Assembly: GCA_951812895.1 (NCBI GenBank)
Contig: OX638333.1
Location: 1,044,366 to 1,108,365, forward strand
Reading direction: 5' to 3'
Origin: an uncultured Roseovarius sp.
GTDB lineage: Bacteria; Pseudomonadota; Alphaproteobacteria; Rhodobacterales; Rhodobacteraceae
Length of the DNA stretch: 64,000 nucleotides
This document shows, one piece after another, positions 42,625 through 51,839 of this stretch. Positions within the stretch are counted from its first letter, which is position 1; the number at the start of each line of letters is the position of its first letter. The notes under the pieces were generated by a model that made no database searches, was not told where the DNA came from, and saw nothing but the letters and a program-made list of their open reading frames with translations. Both the position numbers and the translations under genes were made by a program.

Positions 42625-43509
42625 TCATCCCAATCGTACGGATGTGACACCGCTGTCGCGGCCCGATTGCTCTGTCCAGTGGGTCCGGTTGAGCACGGTT
42701 CCGTCCGCGCGCACCTGTGCGATGGCATCGAGGTCCACCTCAGCAAAGGACCAGCCGGGCTGGCCCAGCACACCTTCGGCGAGAACACCCGTGGGAGGAA
42801 ATCCGTTGTCTGGCGGTCCGAATATTCCGCCCATTCCGGTGTTGCCTTCGATGGTTTCACTCCACGGTGCGGGGCCCAGCGTGGAGGCCATCACCGTCAC
42901 GCATTGGTTTTCAAGCGCCCGAGCCATAGCCCCGATGCGGACACGCGAATACCCCGCAAGAGCGGCAGTGCAGGAGGGCACAAGGATCAGATCTGCCTCA
43001 CTTAACGCTCTGCCAAGCAAGGGAATTTCCGCGTCATAGCAGGTCAGAATACCGATCCGCCCAAGAGCCGTTTCGAACAACTGAAGTGGCCCGCCGGGCA
43101 CCACGTTCATTGGTGAGCGTTCAAAGCGGGTCATGATTTGTTTGTCCTGAATCGCCACATCGCCACCCGGCGTGAAGAGGCGCGCGCGGTTGACCGGGCG
43201 CGGGCCCAATGTGTCGTCATAGACAGGGGCAGATGCTGCGCAGATATGCACGCCGTATTTTTCTGCCAGCCCCGCATGCAGCGCGTCCGCATCCGGGATA
43301 AAGGAGGATACTGTTTGCAGACTGGCCTCAACCACGTTTTGAGAAGCACCGCCAGCCAGCGATGCAAGCTCAATCGAACCATATTCAGGAAAGACCAACA
43401 AACTGGCCCCCTGCCCCGCCGCATCGGCCACCCACGACTCGATTTTGGAGGCGTAATCAGCCCAAGACGTTAACAGATCGAGCGGATAGGCCGCAGTGGC
43501 AATTTTCAT
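42625..43509 (-). CDS. Carbon-nitrogen hydrolase (amidase branch)
   Basis: A 294-residue nitrilase-superfamily enzyme with the Glu-Lys-Cys triad: Glu in LLVFPEYGSIE (about residue 42), Lys in AIQDKQIMTRFE (about 125), and Cys in GILTCYDAEIPL (about 157). The TCYDAE motif and length suit an amidase or omega-amidase-type branch, unlike the CWEN-type nitrilase at 2611. It lies upstream of infA on the same strand with a gap of 83 bases. Substrate unknown. Confidence 0.85.
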   Translation of the reverse strand: MKIATAAYPLDLLTSWADYASKIESWVADAAGQGASLLVFPEYGSIELASLAGGASQNVVEASLQTVSSFIPDADALHAGLAEKYGVHICAASAPVYDDTLGPRPVNRARLFTPGGDVAIQDKQIMTRFERSPMNVVPGGPLQLFETALGRIGILTCYDAEIPLLGRALSEADLILVPSCTAALAGYSRVRIGAMARALENQCVTVMASTLGPAPWSETIEGNTGMGGIFGPPDNGFPPTGVLAEGVLGQPGWSFAEVDLDAIAQVRADGTVLNRTHWTEQSGRDSGVTSVRLG

Positions 43510-43658
43510 GGGCGTTGGTCCGGAATGGTAAGGTGCAACAGTTGCAATTGTTTACACGGTTAATTGCAACAATGACCAGAGCAGCGTTCGATGGTGCAGG
43601 GAGTTGTTAACCAACCCCGGTCAAATTGGCCATGAATGCGAAAGGCAGGAGTTCCGAT

Positions 43659-43922
43659 ATGCACGAAGAGATTGGAGCCCGGGAACTGCGGCGGGACTTG
43701 CGGTCTGTGCTGGATCACATCGCCGCGGGGGGCGACAGGTTGATGGTGCTTCGAAACGGGCAGGAAATAGCGGCGATTGTCCGACCTTCGGATCTGACAG
43801 CACTGGAGACTGCAGATCATAGCAGCATGGAGTATCACGAGACACTGCAGCAGGCGAAGCTGCGCGAGATCAAGTGGCTGCGTGATGGTCTGGATATCTC
43901 ACGCTACGAAAACGGCCAGTGA
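43659..43922 (+). CDS. Phd/YefM-type antitoxin-like protein, no adjacent toxin
   Basis: An 87-residue protein with the Phd antitoxin fold: EIGARELRRDLRSVLDHIAA followed by DRLMVLRNGQEIAAIVRPSD. The tail has a charged helix (KLREIKWLRDGLDISRYE). The ATG at 43,659 has AGGAG 7 bases upstream. Such proteins usually sit before a Doc, RelE or PIN toxin gene, but here the next gene is convergent and unrelated. It may act as a solitary regulator or partner with a toxin elsewhere. Confidence 0.75.
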   Translation: MHEEIGARELRRDLRSVLDHIAAGGDRLMVLRNGQEIAAIVRPSDLTALETADHSSMEYHETLQQAKLREIKWLRDGLDISRYENGQ

Positions 43923-43946
43923 TGTTTTAGGGTGATCAGAAGACCG

Positions 43947-45167
43947 TCACATGTTCCCGACACCGACCTGTTTTCTGCTTTGCAGGCTAAGCCGAAGCGG
44001 ATCAGGCAGAGAGTCGTAGGTCTGGAACATTTCACGCGGGCCCGAAGGTGCGGCATGGCCATGTTGAATGGTCAGCAGCTTTTTCATCGCCGCCTGTTTG
44101 ATTGCAGCACCTGCGCCAACCTCTAACGCGACATCGGCGCGGAACCCATCTACCGCACCACGGTCAGAGCCAAGCGGCATGAGCAGAACGTCAGAGGGCT
44201 GAATTATCTGGTCTTCCAGATAGAGTGCTGCACGAATGGCGCGGTTTTCATGGGCTGCCGGGTAAGGGGCAAAGAGCCGGACATTGCTGGCAGAATTCAC
44301 CGGTGTAAACGCCGATGCCTGTTCAAGTGGCAAAATCCGTGCGGTCGGGAACGGTGCCAATGCGGCGTCAAGTATGCGGGTTGCTTTATCCGTTGGTTGA
44401 CCCAGATACACGTTCACCGGCCCGCCAAATCGCGAGCGCGCGGCCAGCACACCCAGGCAATTGTCAATCACCTGACTGGCGTCTTCGGCCATCACAACCA
44501 GCTCTTCTGTAATGCGGCGTTCCTGTTGTTCAAGGAAATGGGCCATGATGACCTCGGCCATCGCATTGTAGTGGCCAATGTTGCGTGAATCATGGGCGAT
44601 TTGCCCGATCTCAACCTCAACCACGTCCGCACCAGCGGCGTAGACGCGCAGCATTACATCCAGATCGGCGGCATAGGTGCCGACAATTTCCTGATCGGCG
44701 ATCCAGCTGCGGTCAAACAGGTACAACCCGGAATTTGGCGCGCGCAGGTGCGACAGACCCGGGAACATCTGATTGATAGCCGGAGTGACCAAGAGCCGGG
44801 TCATTGGCATATTGTCTTTGGGATCGTGCCAGGCGCCTTTGACCAGGCCGACACCCGGTGCACGTGCTGCGGGCATACGTGCGAAAAGAGATGTGTCGAA
44901 CTTTTCCAGATCGGCATCAAGCTTCATGATCCAGTCGTTCCGCGCCGCACCAAACCCGGTGCGGATCGCATTGCCAAAACCGGGCTTGCCCTCAAACACA
45001 CTACGGGCGCCGGCACGTTCCGCGATTTCGGCCGTGCCGTCATCGGAGGCATTGTCGACAACAACGACCTCGTCCACCCAGTCGAGTGAAGTCAGCTTAG
45101 TCACAACTTTCGCTATCGTGTGCGCCTCGTTTCGCGCGGGCACCACGACCGATATGGGATCGGACAT
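43947..45167 (-). CDS. GT-A glycosyltransferase with extra C-terminal domain
   Basis: A 406-residue protein. Residues 1-240 are a family-2 GT-A glycosyltransferase: SVVVPARNEAHTIAKVV, EVVVVDNASDDGTAEIA, and the metal-binding Asp-Ala-Asp in MKLDADLEKF. The layout recalls glucosyl-3-phosphoglycerate synthase-like enzymes, but the match is not decisive. Residues 240-400 form a second domain containing NVYLGQPTDKATRILDAAL and RIRAALYLEDQ-type sequence that I do not recognise. The GT half should transfer a sugar from a nucleotide donor in the cytoplasm. No pathway neighbours give the acceptor. Confidence 0.75.
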   Translation of the reverse strand: MSDPISVVVPARNEAHTIAKVVTKLTSLDWVDEVVVVDNASDDGTAEIAERAGARSVFEGKPGFGNAIRTGFGAARNDWIMKLDADLEKFDTSLFARMPAARAPGVGLVKGAWHDPKDNMPMTRLLVTPAINQMFPGLSHLRAPNSGLYLFDRSWIADQEIVGTYAADLDVMLRVYAAGADVVEVEIGQIAHDSRNIGHYNAMAEVIMAHFLEQQERRITEELVVMAEDASQVIDNCLGVLAARSRFGGPVNVYLGQPTDKATRILDAALAPFPTARILPLEQASAFTPVNSASNVRLFAPYPAAHENRAIRAALYLEDQIIQPSDVLLMPLGSDRGAVDGFRADVALEVGAGAAIKQAAMKKLLTIQHGHAAPSGPREMFQTYDSLPDPLRLSLQSRKQVGVGNM

Positions 45168-45342
45168 TTTTATTCCCCAATTTCTCCAAGGCCGCTCGGC
45201 CTCTTGTCTTGGTGTGGAATGTAGCCTTGGGCAGAGCGCATAACAAGGTTTCGGCTTTGCAACATTTGGAAAGCTTTCGTGACCCAGAGGGCACGGCGAA
45301 AAACACTTATGTGAGAAACGTTACATTGGGGCCTGCGGGCAC

Positions 45343-46263
45343 CTATGGCGCCAACTTTCCACTGCGTTGAAGTTTAACGGGAATTTCACGGGCAAGGCGG
45401 ATTAAATGCGCCATAAAGGGCTTGGCCGCGTCATCTGTACGGATGGCGGCATAGAGCCGTTTGGTCACTCCGCCCGGGGTAAGCGGCCGGGTGATGTAGT
45501 CAGAGCTTGTGCGCTGTTCCCGCAGAACCCAGTCGGGCAGAACCGACACGCCGCGGTTCGACGCCACCAGCAACAGGATCACCGCCGTAAGCTCAACCTG
45601 ACGCACGGCGCGGGGTTCGACCTTGGCCGGGGTCAGCATTTCGGTGAATACATCAAGGCGGGCACGGTCGACCGGGTATGTGATCAGCACCTCATCGCGG
45701 AAATCCGTGGCCACGACATGATCTTTGTTGGCCAGAGGATGCTGGCTGGAGGCGACGAACAGGGGTTCGTAATCAAACAACGGCTTAAACTCGACACCTT
45801 GCAGATCCTCGGGGTCGGAAGACACCACGAGATCAACCTCTTCTTTTTGCAGTGCCGGTAAGGCGTCAAAGGCCAGGCCGGGGCGGATATCGACATCCAC
45901 ATCGGCCCAGGTTTTGCGGAATTGTTCCAGCACCGGGAACAGCCATTCAAAACAGGCGTGGCATTCAATCGCGATGTGCAAACGCCCGGCGCTGCCTTCT
46001 CGCAGGCCTTCGAATTCGGCCTGCAGCGCCTCGATTTCCGGCAGGATTTTTTCCGCAACCCGCAGCAACCGCAGCCCGGCCGCGGACAGTTTCAGCGGTT
46101 TTGAGCGGCGCACGAACAGCTCTACCCCGGCCTGATCTTCCAACCCTTTGATCTGGTGACTGAGCGCCGATTGGGTGATGTGCAGAAGATCCGCTGCGCG
46201 GGCCAGTCCACCGGCCTGATGGATGGCCCGAATGGTTCTGAGATGTCGAAAGTCGATGTGCAT
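45343..46263 (-). CDS. metR: LysR regulator MetR
   Basis: A 306-residue LysR-type activator of methionine biosynthesis, responsive to homocysteine in characterised bacteria. MHIDFRHLRTIRAIHQAGG, the HTH AADLLHITQSALSHQIKGLE, and HIAIECHACFEWLFPVLEQF match MetR closely. It faces metF across a 100-base gap with an exact MetR box, so assignment and target are consistent. Confidence 0.93.
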   Translation of the reverse strand: MHIDFRHLRTIRAIHQAGGLARAADLLHITQSALSHQIKGLEDQAGVELFVRRSKPLKLSAAGLRLLRVAEKILPEIEALQAEFEGLREGSAGRLHIAIECHACFEWLFPVLEQFRKTWADVDVDIRPGLAFDALPALQKEEVDLVVSSDPEDLQGVEFKPLFDYEPLFVASSQHPLANKDHVVATDFRDEVLITYPVDRARLDVFTEMLTPAKVEPRAVRQVELTAVILLLVASNRGVSVLPDWVLREQRTSSDYITRPLTPGGVTKRLYAAIRTDDAAKPFMAHLIRLAREIPVKLQRSGKLAP

Positions 46264-46270
46264 ATATTAG

Positions 46271-46283
46271 TGAACCTCATTCA
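46271..46283. promoter_or_regulatory. MetR box
   Basis: TGAACCTCATTCA fits the known MetR consensus TGAAnnnnnTTCA exactly. It lies 8 bases upstream of the metR start and 81 bases upstream of the metF start. A second half-like element, TGAATTTTATGAAA, follows at about 46,289. Confidence 0.75.
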
Positions 46284-46363
46284 AACCATGAATTTTATGA
46301 AATTGTCTCACAATCCAGGAGGTGCAACAAGAGAGGCAACACGACTTTTATCAGGATACCGCC

Positions 46364-47230
46364 ATGACAACGCCTGCGATTTCATTTGAGTTCTTCCCGC
46401 CCCGGTCGCTGGAAGCATCGTTTCGCCTTTGGGATACTGTGCAGACACTGGCCCCACTGGACCCGAGATTTGTATCCGTGACCTATGGTGCGGGCGGCAC
46501 AACGCGCGAACTGACCCGGGACGCGGTGCAGACACTGCACAAATCTGCGGGGCTGAACGTGGCCGCACATCTGACATGCGTGGATGCCTCCAAGGCTGAA
46601 ACATTGGCCATCGCAGATGAATTTGCAGCATGCGGCGTGCGCGATATCGTGGCGCTGCGGGGTGATCCGCCCAAGAGTGCCGCGAATTTTGAGCCGCATC
46701 CCGAAGGGTTTTCCGACAGCTGTGAGCTGATATCAGCGCTGGCAGATCGTGGAACATTCAACATCCGGGTCGGGGCCTATCCGGAGAAGCATCCCGAAGC
46801 GGCGGACCAGACCGCCGATATCGAATGGCTGAAGCGCAAGATTGATGCGGGGGCGTCCGAAGCGATCACCCAGTTCTTTTTTGAGGCTGAGACTTTTTTC
46901 CGCTTTCGCGATGCCTGTGAAAAGGCCGGTATTGATGCGCCGATTGTTCCGGGAATTCTGCCGATTGAGAACTGGCAGGGCGCGCGAAAATTTGCCGCGG
47001 GTTGTGGCTCGAGCATCCCCGCATGGTTGGAGGATACATTTGAAAAGGCCGTTCGTGATGACCGCGAGGAATTGCTGGCAACCGCGCTGGCGACGGAGCT
47101 GTGCAGCGACCTGATTGATGGTGGTGTAGAGCATCTGCATTTCTACACGCTCAACCGGCCGGATCTGACGCGTAATATCTGCCATGCCCTTGGCGTGCAG
47201 CCGCAGGTCGAGCTGCGCGACGTGGCGTAA
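46364..47230 (+). CDS. metF: 5,10-methylenetetrahydrofolate reductase
   Basis: A 288-residue FAD-dependent TIM-barrel enzyme that makes 5-methyl-THF for methionine synthesis. SFEFFPPRS is at the start, with the catalytic Glu. The sequence FVSVTYGAGGTTRELT, then DIVALRGDPPK and, later, EAITQFFFEAETFFRF are standard. The ATG at 46,364 gives the usual N-terminus. Controlled by the divergent metR. A Rho-independent terminator follows. Confidence 0.96.
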   Translation: MTTPAISFEFFPPRSLEASFRLWDTVQTLAPLDPRFVSVTYGAGGTTRELTRDAVQTLHKSAGLNVAAHLTCVDASKAETLAIADEFAACGVRDIVALRGDPPKSAANFEPHPEGFSDSCELISALADRGTFNIRVGAYPEKHPEAADQTADIEWLKRKIDAGASEAITQFFFEAETFFRFRDACEKAGIDAPIVPGILPIENWQGARKFAAGCGSSIPAWLEDTFEKAVRDDREELLATALATELCSDLIDGGVEHLHFYTLNRPDLTRNICHALGVQPQVELRDVA

Positions 47231-47273
47231 CGCGAATTAACGATCCCTAGTGCCGGATTGTCCCGGCACCCTT

Positions 47274-47301
47274 CCCCGGTCCATGTGCCGGGGATTTTTT
47301 T
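47274..47301 (+). terminator. metF terminator
   Basis: CCCCGG (47,274-47,279) and CCGGGG (47,288-47,293) form a stem, followed by ATTTTTTT. A second GC hairpin (TGCCGG/CCGGCA) lies just upstream at about 47,250-47,268. Confidence 0.82.
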
Positions 47302-47371
47302 GATGGATAGAGCGCACTGTACATTTAATCAGCAACACTTAGCCTTTTGCAGACCTTAGCCACTTTGGCAT

Positions 47372-47558
47372 CGAGCCGCGCATTGACGCCGCGCGTGGTG
47401 GCGATCATGACCTTTGCGCAGCAGCGCTTTATCCCAGCAAAACCAGTAAAAGATCAGTGCTTTGCGCCAACTGAACCCAAATCGCCGCTGCGTTCGGGCG
47501 CGTCGGCGATGCGCGGCGGGCTGCGCCCGCTGTTTCGCGCAGGGGATTTGCTCGAAGG
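47372..47558. repeat. Core-region intergenic repeat, copy A
   Basis: Closely similar to 56,586-56,770 in the same orientation. The best-conserved part starts GCTTTGCGCCAACTGAACCC at 47,459 and runs to GCTGTTTCG. It contains GCGGGCTGCGCCCGC, a perfect hairpin with a 3-base loop. The stretch lies in the 437-base gap between metF and the convergent gene and has no supportable coding sequence. Confidence 0.8.
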
Positions 47559-47666
47559 GCCGCTACATGCCAAGTGTTGCAGATTTTCGGGGCGGAACTC
47601 CAGAGCTTTCTTAGAGCGGCTTTCCGAAGCCTGACAGCGATACGCCGTGGTATCCGGCGAAGCAGA

Positions 47667-48656
47667 TCAACCTTTCTTCCGTTTACGGCGTCCTGCCAGA
47701 ACACCCGATTCAAGGATGATGCTGGAAACAAGGTGTTCGCGTCGATAGGCCATGACATGTACCCCTGAGACGCCGACGATCTCGCGCAGTTGCTGGATCA
47801 GCTCGATGCAGATTTTCTTGCCCTCGTCCGAAGGTTTTTCTGCACTTTCCATCCGCTCGATGATGTCATCGGGGATGTGAATGCCTGGCACGTTGCTGCG
47901 CATCCAGCGCGCCGCCCTGGCCGAGGCAAGAGGGCCGACGCCTGCGATGATAAAGACGCGTTTGTCCATGCCAGCATCGCGTGCCCGCTGCATGAATGCC
48001 TCAAAAAGGGGAATGTCAAAGATATAATTGGTTTGGATAAAATCGGCCCCCGCCTCGACTTTTTTGGCAAGGCGGTCTGCGCGCCACTCATAAGGCGGGA
48101 TGCATGGGTTTTCAGCAGCACCAAGGAACAACTGGGGTGGGCTGGAGAGTTTGCGCCCTGACAGAAACACACCTTCATCGCGCATGGTGCGCAGGGTGCG
48201 CAGCAGGTTGAGGCTGTCAAAATCGAACACGGGTTTCGCGCCGGGTTGGTCGCCCACCCCCACCCCATCGCCCGTCAGGCAAAGCACGTTACTGACACCC
48301 AGTGCTGCGGCCCCCAAAACATCCCCCTGAATGGCGATGCGGTTCCGGTCGCGACAGGAAATTTGGTAAACCGGGGAATAGCCCGCACGGGTCAGCAGCG
48401 CACAGATGCCGATGGAAGACATATGGCAATTGGCCCCCGATGCATCGGTGGCGTTAATTGCATCTGCGACTTCTCCCAAAGGCTGGGCCGCATCGAAGAC
48501 ATCCGCGGCATTGGCGCTGTCTGGCGGGTTCAGTTCAGCCGTCACGGCAAAACGGCCCGAACGTAAAACACGCTCAAGTCTGCTGTGAGAGACATGCCCT
48601 TCGGGGGGGGTGGCATAGGGCAGAAGCGTTTCTTCGATGGGTGAGGGATCGCTCAT
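47667..48656 (-). CDS. Second methylenetetrahydrofolate reductase-like protein
   Basis: A 329-residue MetF-fold protein that is distinct from metF above. The key features are RFAVTAELNPPDSANAADVF near residue 35, NVLCLTGDGVGVGDQPGAKP near 142 and a FIQTNYIFDIPLFEAF stretch near 210. It overlaps by four bases with an upstream gene for a MTHFR C-terminal zinc-domain protein, forming a two-part system. Such pairs occur in C1 metabolism of methylotrophs and DMSP- or betaine-degrading bacteria, where methyl-THF is oxidised. That direction of the reaction is an inference. Confidence 0.85.
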   Translation of the reverse strand: MSDPSPIEETLLPYATPPEGHVSHSRLERVLRSGRFAVTAELNPPDSANAADVFDAAQPLGEVADAINATDASGANCHMSSIGICALLTRAGYSPVYQISCRDRNRIAIQGDVLGAAALGVSNVLCLTGDGVGVGDQPGAKPVFDFDSLNLLRTLRTMRDEGVFLSGRKLSSPPQLFLGAAENPCIPPYEWRADRLAKKVEAGADFIQTNYIFDIPLFEAFMQRARDAGMDKRVFIIAGVGPLASARAARWMRSNVPGIHIPDDIIERMESAEKPSDEGKKICIELIQQLREIVGVSGVHVMAYRREHLVSSIILESGVLAGRRKRKKG

Positions 48657-49234
48657 GCGCCGCGCCCCGTGTTCGTCGCCTTGGGCGGCTCTTCTGCCAG
48701 TGGGGCAGCGCTTGGTTCCTGCAACCTTGCCTCTGGAAAGGCCTCGGCCAGTGCCATGCGGGCCGCATCCCGTGTTTCGCGGTTTTGTGCCGCCACCTCG
48801 CGGCTGGCACGCAACCAGGAAGACGAACCCTGCAGACTACGATCTACAGGCGGCAGAACCTCCCTGATCTTCGTGGCCCCCTCTTTCATGCGGCTGGCCC
48901 CGTCCCAACCCAGCGCCCAAACGCATTTCATTTCGGGTTTAACTTCGCAAAAGCCTCCTTGCCGGACGCCACCACACGGACCGTTTCGCAACTGTTTAGG
49001 GCAGTTCATCGGACAGGACATACCAGTTGAGGACAAAACGCACTGACCGCACATTTTGCAGTCGAAAAGAAGCGTCTTCACGCCCTTTTCTATAAGCGCT
49101 ATCGGTCGTTCGACACGGTTGTAACCAATTTTTGCAAAAAGCGGGTCCAGCGCCACCATGACTTGTTCGACGCGTTTGTAGATCCATTCAAAAGCACGCG
49201 CACGGCGGACGGCAAAAAGTCGAATACGGTACAT
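48653..49234 (-). CDS. MTHFR C-terminal zinc-binding domain protein
   Basis: A 193-residue protein with a Cys-rich motif series in the middle: FDCKMCGQCVLSSTGMSCPM, then NCPKQLRNGPCGGV and FCEVKPEMKCVW. This is the pattern of the MTHFR_C (PF12225-type) domain that accompanies some methylene-THF reductases and corrinoid enzymes. At least eight Cys could hold a zinc or Fe-S centre. The tail (residues 125-193) is Ala/Pro/Glu-rich and probably flexible. It overlaps by four bases with the MetF-like gene that follows, so the two likely form a complex. The start at 49,234 is the one nearest to the conserved region. Confidence 0.82.
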   Translation of the reverse strand: MYRIRLFAVRRARAFEWIYKRVEQVMVALDPLFAKIGYNRVERPIALIEKGVKTLLFDCKMCGQCVLSSTGMSCPMNCPKQLRNGPCGGVRQGGFCEVKPEMKCVWALGWDGASRMKEGATKIREVLPPVDRSLQGSSSWLRASREVAAQNRETRDAARMALAEAFPEARLQEPSAAPLAEEPPKATNTGRGA

Positions 49235-49376
49235 AGAATTCTTCCTCGTGGAGCCTGAGCTTAACATGTGCAGGACAATTTCCATACGGAAAGTAGGGAC
49301 TGCATGTCATTATCACCCGACCTGCCTTTTCAAGCAGCGCTGCGATTTAGCGAGTTTCTTAAAACTGCGTCTCTAC

Positions 49377-50441
49377 CTACCCAACCGCAGCCGGAGTTTC
49401 AGGCAATTCGCCCGCCTCTTCCGCAACCGTTTCGTGCAAACGCTCTGACCGGTCACGGCCAATGGTGCGGGCGCCGCGGATCAGGAAAATCTTGGCCCAG
49501 TCCCGCCATGTGCCGACAGAGGGCGCATCCGGGTCTGTTTCGAACCGGGCCTGCCATCCGTCGGGCAGTGCTATCCCACAGCCCTCAATCCGACCGAGCA
49601 TCCAGACAAGTGGAATATTGGACAGCGGTCGGGCCGCGTGAAATCCGTTGAGCTGTCCGCCAATGTCGCCATGGGTGCCGCGAAACCAGACTTGTTCGAT
49701 CACGCCGTCAAAGTCATCGGGGCATTCCCAGAGGACCGGCTCGAACACTTTGCGCGTCTCGTTCAGGGCCAATGCATGATATCCATGGCGGATTGCCGGG
49801 CCGAGACGGTGGTTATGGAAGGCGTGGGCGGGTTCGCTCCACCGCCACAGGATCGGCAGGCGCAGGCCCAGTGCCTTGACCGTATCCCAGACGCCGATCA
49901 TCTCAATCCCGACCCCGTTGTGGCAATAGGATTGGGCAAATTCCGTGGCGGCGGGGCTGTCTTTGGAACATTGGTAGTGGCGATAGGCGGTTTTGATATT
50001 CCGTTCTGTTGCGCATTCGGCCCGGAGCAGACCCACCTGATCAATCACGCCAGCCAGTGACCGCACCGCATAGGCGCCGCGGGAATAGCCAAGCAGAAAT
50101 ATTCTGTCGCCTTCGTGGTAGCGGCTTGCCAGATAGCCGTAGGCGCGTCTGATCTGTCGATTGATGCCACGCCCCATCATGACAGCGGGCGTGTCGCGCC
50201 AATCCTGCCATTGAATTCCGGCCTCGTAATAAAGTGACAGATCGCTGGCGGCGACCTCGTTCAGAAGCTTAAAAGTCAGTCCCGCATTGCTTTCGCACCC
50301 ATCGGTGAGGGTGGACAGGGTGCCGTCAAGGATGATGACATGTGTGACCTGCCCGCGCGCACCGGCATAGGTGGTCTGTTGCTTTCGCAGGCCGGGCCTG
50401 AGCAGATTAAAAAGCGATTTTGTCCAGTTTCGCCAAAACAT
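49377..50441 (-). CDS. DUF2235 alpha/beta-hydrolase
   Basis: A 354-residue DUF2235 protein. The nucleophile elbow GYSRGAYAVRSLAG (Ser at about residue 119) and the acid region in IEMIGVWDTVKALGL are visible, along with WFRGTHGDIGGQ near the end (catalytic His). Family members include Tle1-type phospholipase effectors of type VI secretion and enzymes of unknown role. No VgrG, PAAR or immunity gene lies next to it, so an effector role is not supported here. A single gene in the core half, without signal peptide. Confidence 0.85.
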   Translation of the reverse strand: MFWRNWTKSLFNLLRPGLRKQQTTYAGARGQVTHVIILDGTLSTLTDGCESNAGLTFKLLNEVAASDLSLYYEAGIQWQDWRDTPAVMMGRGINRQIRRAYGYLASRYHEGDRIFLLGYSRGAYAVRSLAGVIDQVGLLRAECATERNIKTAYRHYQCSKDSPAATEFAQSYCHNGVGIEMIGVWDTVKALGLRLPILWRWSEPAHAFHNHRLGPAIRHGYHALALNETRKVFEPVLWECPDDFDGVIEQVWFRGTHGDIGGQLNGFHAARPLSNIPLVWMLGRIEGCGIALPDGWQARFETDPDAPSVGTWRDWAKIFLIRGARTIGRDRSERLHETVAEEAGELPETPAAVG

Positions 50442-50597
50442 AGCTTGTCATTTTCCGGTCCGACATCCGACACGCATGCAAAATGGCCGGGCCCTTATCA
50501 TTATATCTATAGTATATATGATTGGCACCCGGCTGTTCATATTCCATGAAACTTGCCGTGAGATTTTTGCCGGTAATGTTACAGGCGGGTGTGAATG

Positions 50598-51731
50598 TCA
50601 GCTCAGACAGTCCACGGTAACGGGTTCTTCGGGGCCGTAGCCGTTGAACCGGGTTGCGATGCTTTGCGAATAGGCGCCGAGCCCGTCAAACAGGACATAA
50701 TCCCCCGCCGCGATGTCACCGGGAAGTGCCACCGGGTCAGGCAACCGGTCCAGGCTGTCGCAGGTGGGTCCGTAGATTACCCGCGCGATGGGCTGGGCGT
50801 TGCGTGTGGTCCCGTCGGCCGCAGAAATGACCCGGATGCGATCGCCGCAGCCGATGTCGCGTGCTTCGCTGAGACCGCCATAAATACCGTCGTTCAGGAA
50901 CACGGAACCACCTTCGCGCAAGGCTTTGACCCGGGTGGCAAGAGCGAAGGCGTCGGCCACCATGGCGCGGCCCGGTTCGCAGACCAGAGCGGGTGGGGTC
51001 GGCCCAAAATGGAGTTTTGTCTGGGTTGAGATGTGGTCGAATATCGCTTCGAGATCCGGAGCAGGCCCGTTGCGGTGTGCCGCGAAACCGCCACCGACAT
51101 TCAGGCGGGCGATGCGGACGTCCGCCGTGCGGGCCACTTCTGCGGCGCAAGCGATGTAGCTGCCCCATGCCGCAGGATCGGCGCATTGTGTGCCGGGGTG
51201 GAAGGTGATGGCCGGGGTAAAGCCGCGCTTGGCAACCTCACGAAGCAGCGCTATCGCGCGTTCTGGTCCGACACCGAATTTCTCTCCGAAATCATAGGCG
51301 GCGCCGGGGACGGGAAGCGCAAGCCTGACAGTGATTTCGGTGTGCTTTGGCAGAACGCTCAGCTTGTCCAGCTCTGTCGGGCAGTCGACCGAACAGGACG
51401 CCACGCCGATTGCTGCAGCCAGAGCCACCTCATCCGGGCTGCGTACCGGGTTGTTGTAATGCAGAACCGCATCGGGGCACACGGCCCGAACCGCGCGCAT
51501 CTCGACCGGGCTGGCCACGTCGAATGTACGGACACCAGCGGCCACAAGATTGGTCAGCACTTCTTCGCTAGCATTGGCTTTGACCGCGTAGGTGACAAGT
51601 CCGTTAAACCCGGATTGAAAACGCAGTGCTGTAGCGTGGAGCGTTGCCGGACAGAAGTAATACCGGGCCGTATCCGGCTGGTGCCGAATCAGGTGGGCAA
51701 TCGGATTTGACCAATTTTGAGAAGCGCGCAT
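50598..51731 (-). CDS. Ornithine/lysine decarboxylase, fold type III
   Basis: A 377-residue PLP enzyme of the Orn/DAP/Arg decarboxylase group 2 family. Lys51 in TYAVKANASEEVL binds PLP, LNVGGGFAAHR and CEPGRAMV hold the phosphate, and the late Cys lies in YGPTCDSLDRL. The HPGTQC region and short length match bacterial ornithine or ornithine/lysine decarboxylases of alphaproteobacteria. It makes putrescine for polyamine synthesis in the cytoplasm. It faces an Lrp/AsnC gene across 108 bases. Confidence 0.9.
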   Translation of the reverse strand: MRASQNWSNPIAHLIRHQPDTARYYFCPATLHATALRFQSGFNGLVTYAVKANASEEVLTNLVAAGVRTFDVASPVEMRAVRAVCPDAVLHYNNPVRSPDEVALAAAIGVASCSVDCPTELDKLSVLPKHTEITVRLALPVPGAAYDFGEKFGVGPERAIALLREVAKRGFTPAITFHPGTQCADPAAWGSYIACAAEVARTADVRIARLNVGGGFAAHRNGPAPDLEAIFDHISTQTKLHFGPTPPALVCEPGRAMVADAFALATRVKALREGGSVFLNDGIYGGLSEARDIGCGDRIRVISAADGTTRNAQPIARVIYGPTCDSLDRLPDPVALPGDIAAGDYVLFDGLGAYSQSIATRFNGYGPEEPVTVDCLS

Positions 51732-51839
51732 TTCAGAACCTCAATCTGCTTTTCTGTAAGTATGCGGGCGGAAACGGTCGATTACACCGGTCAGTTCGTA
51801 TATTCTGACGGAAAGAATCGTCATATCGACAAAATCAAA

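Noticed and set aside
49377-50441. Type VI secretion effector (Tle1-like)
   Set aside because: The DUF2235 fold fits, but there are no VgrG, PAAR, chaperone or immunity genes nearby, so an effector role is not supported.
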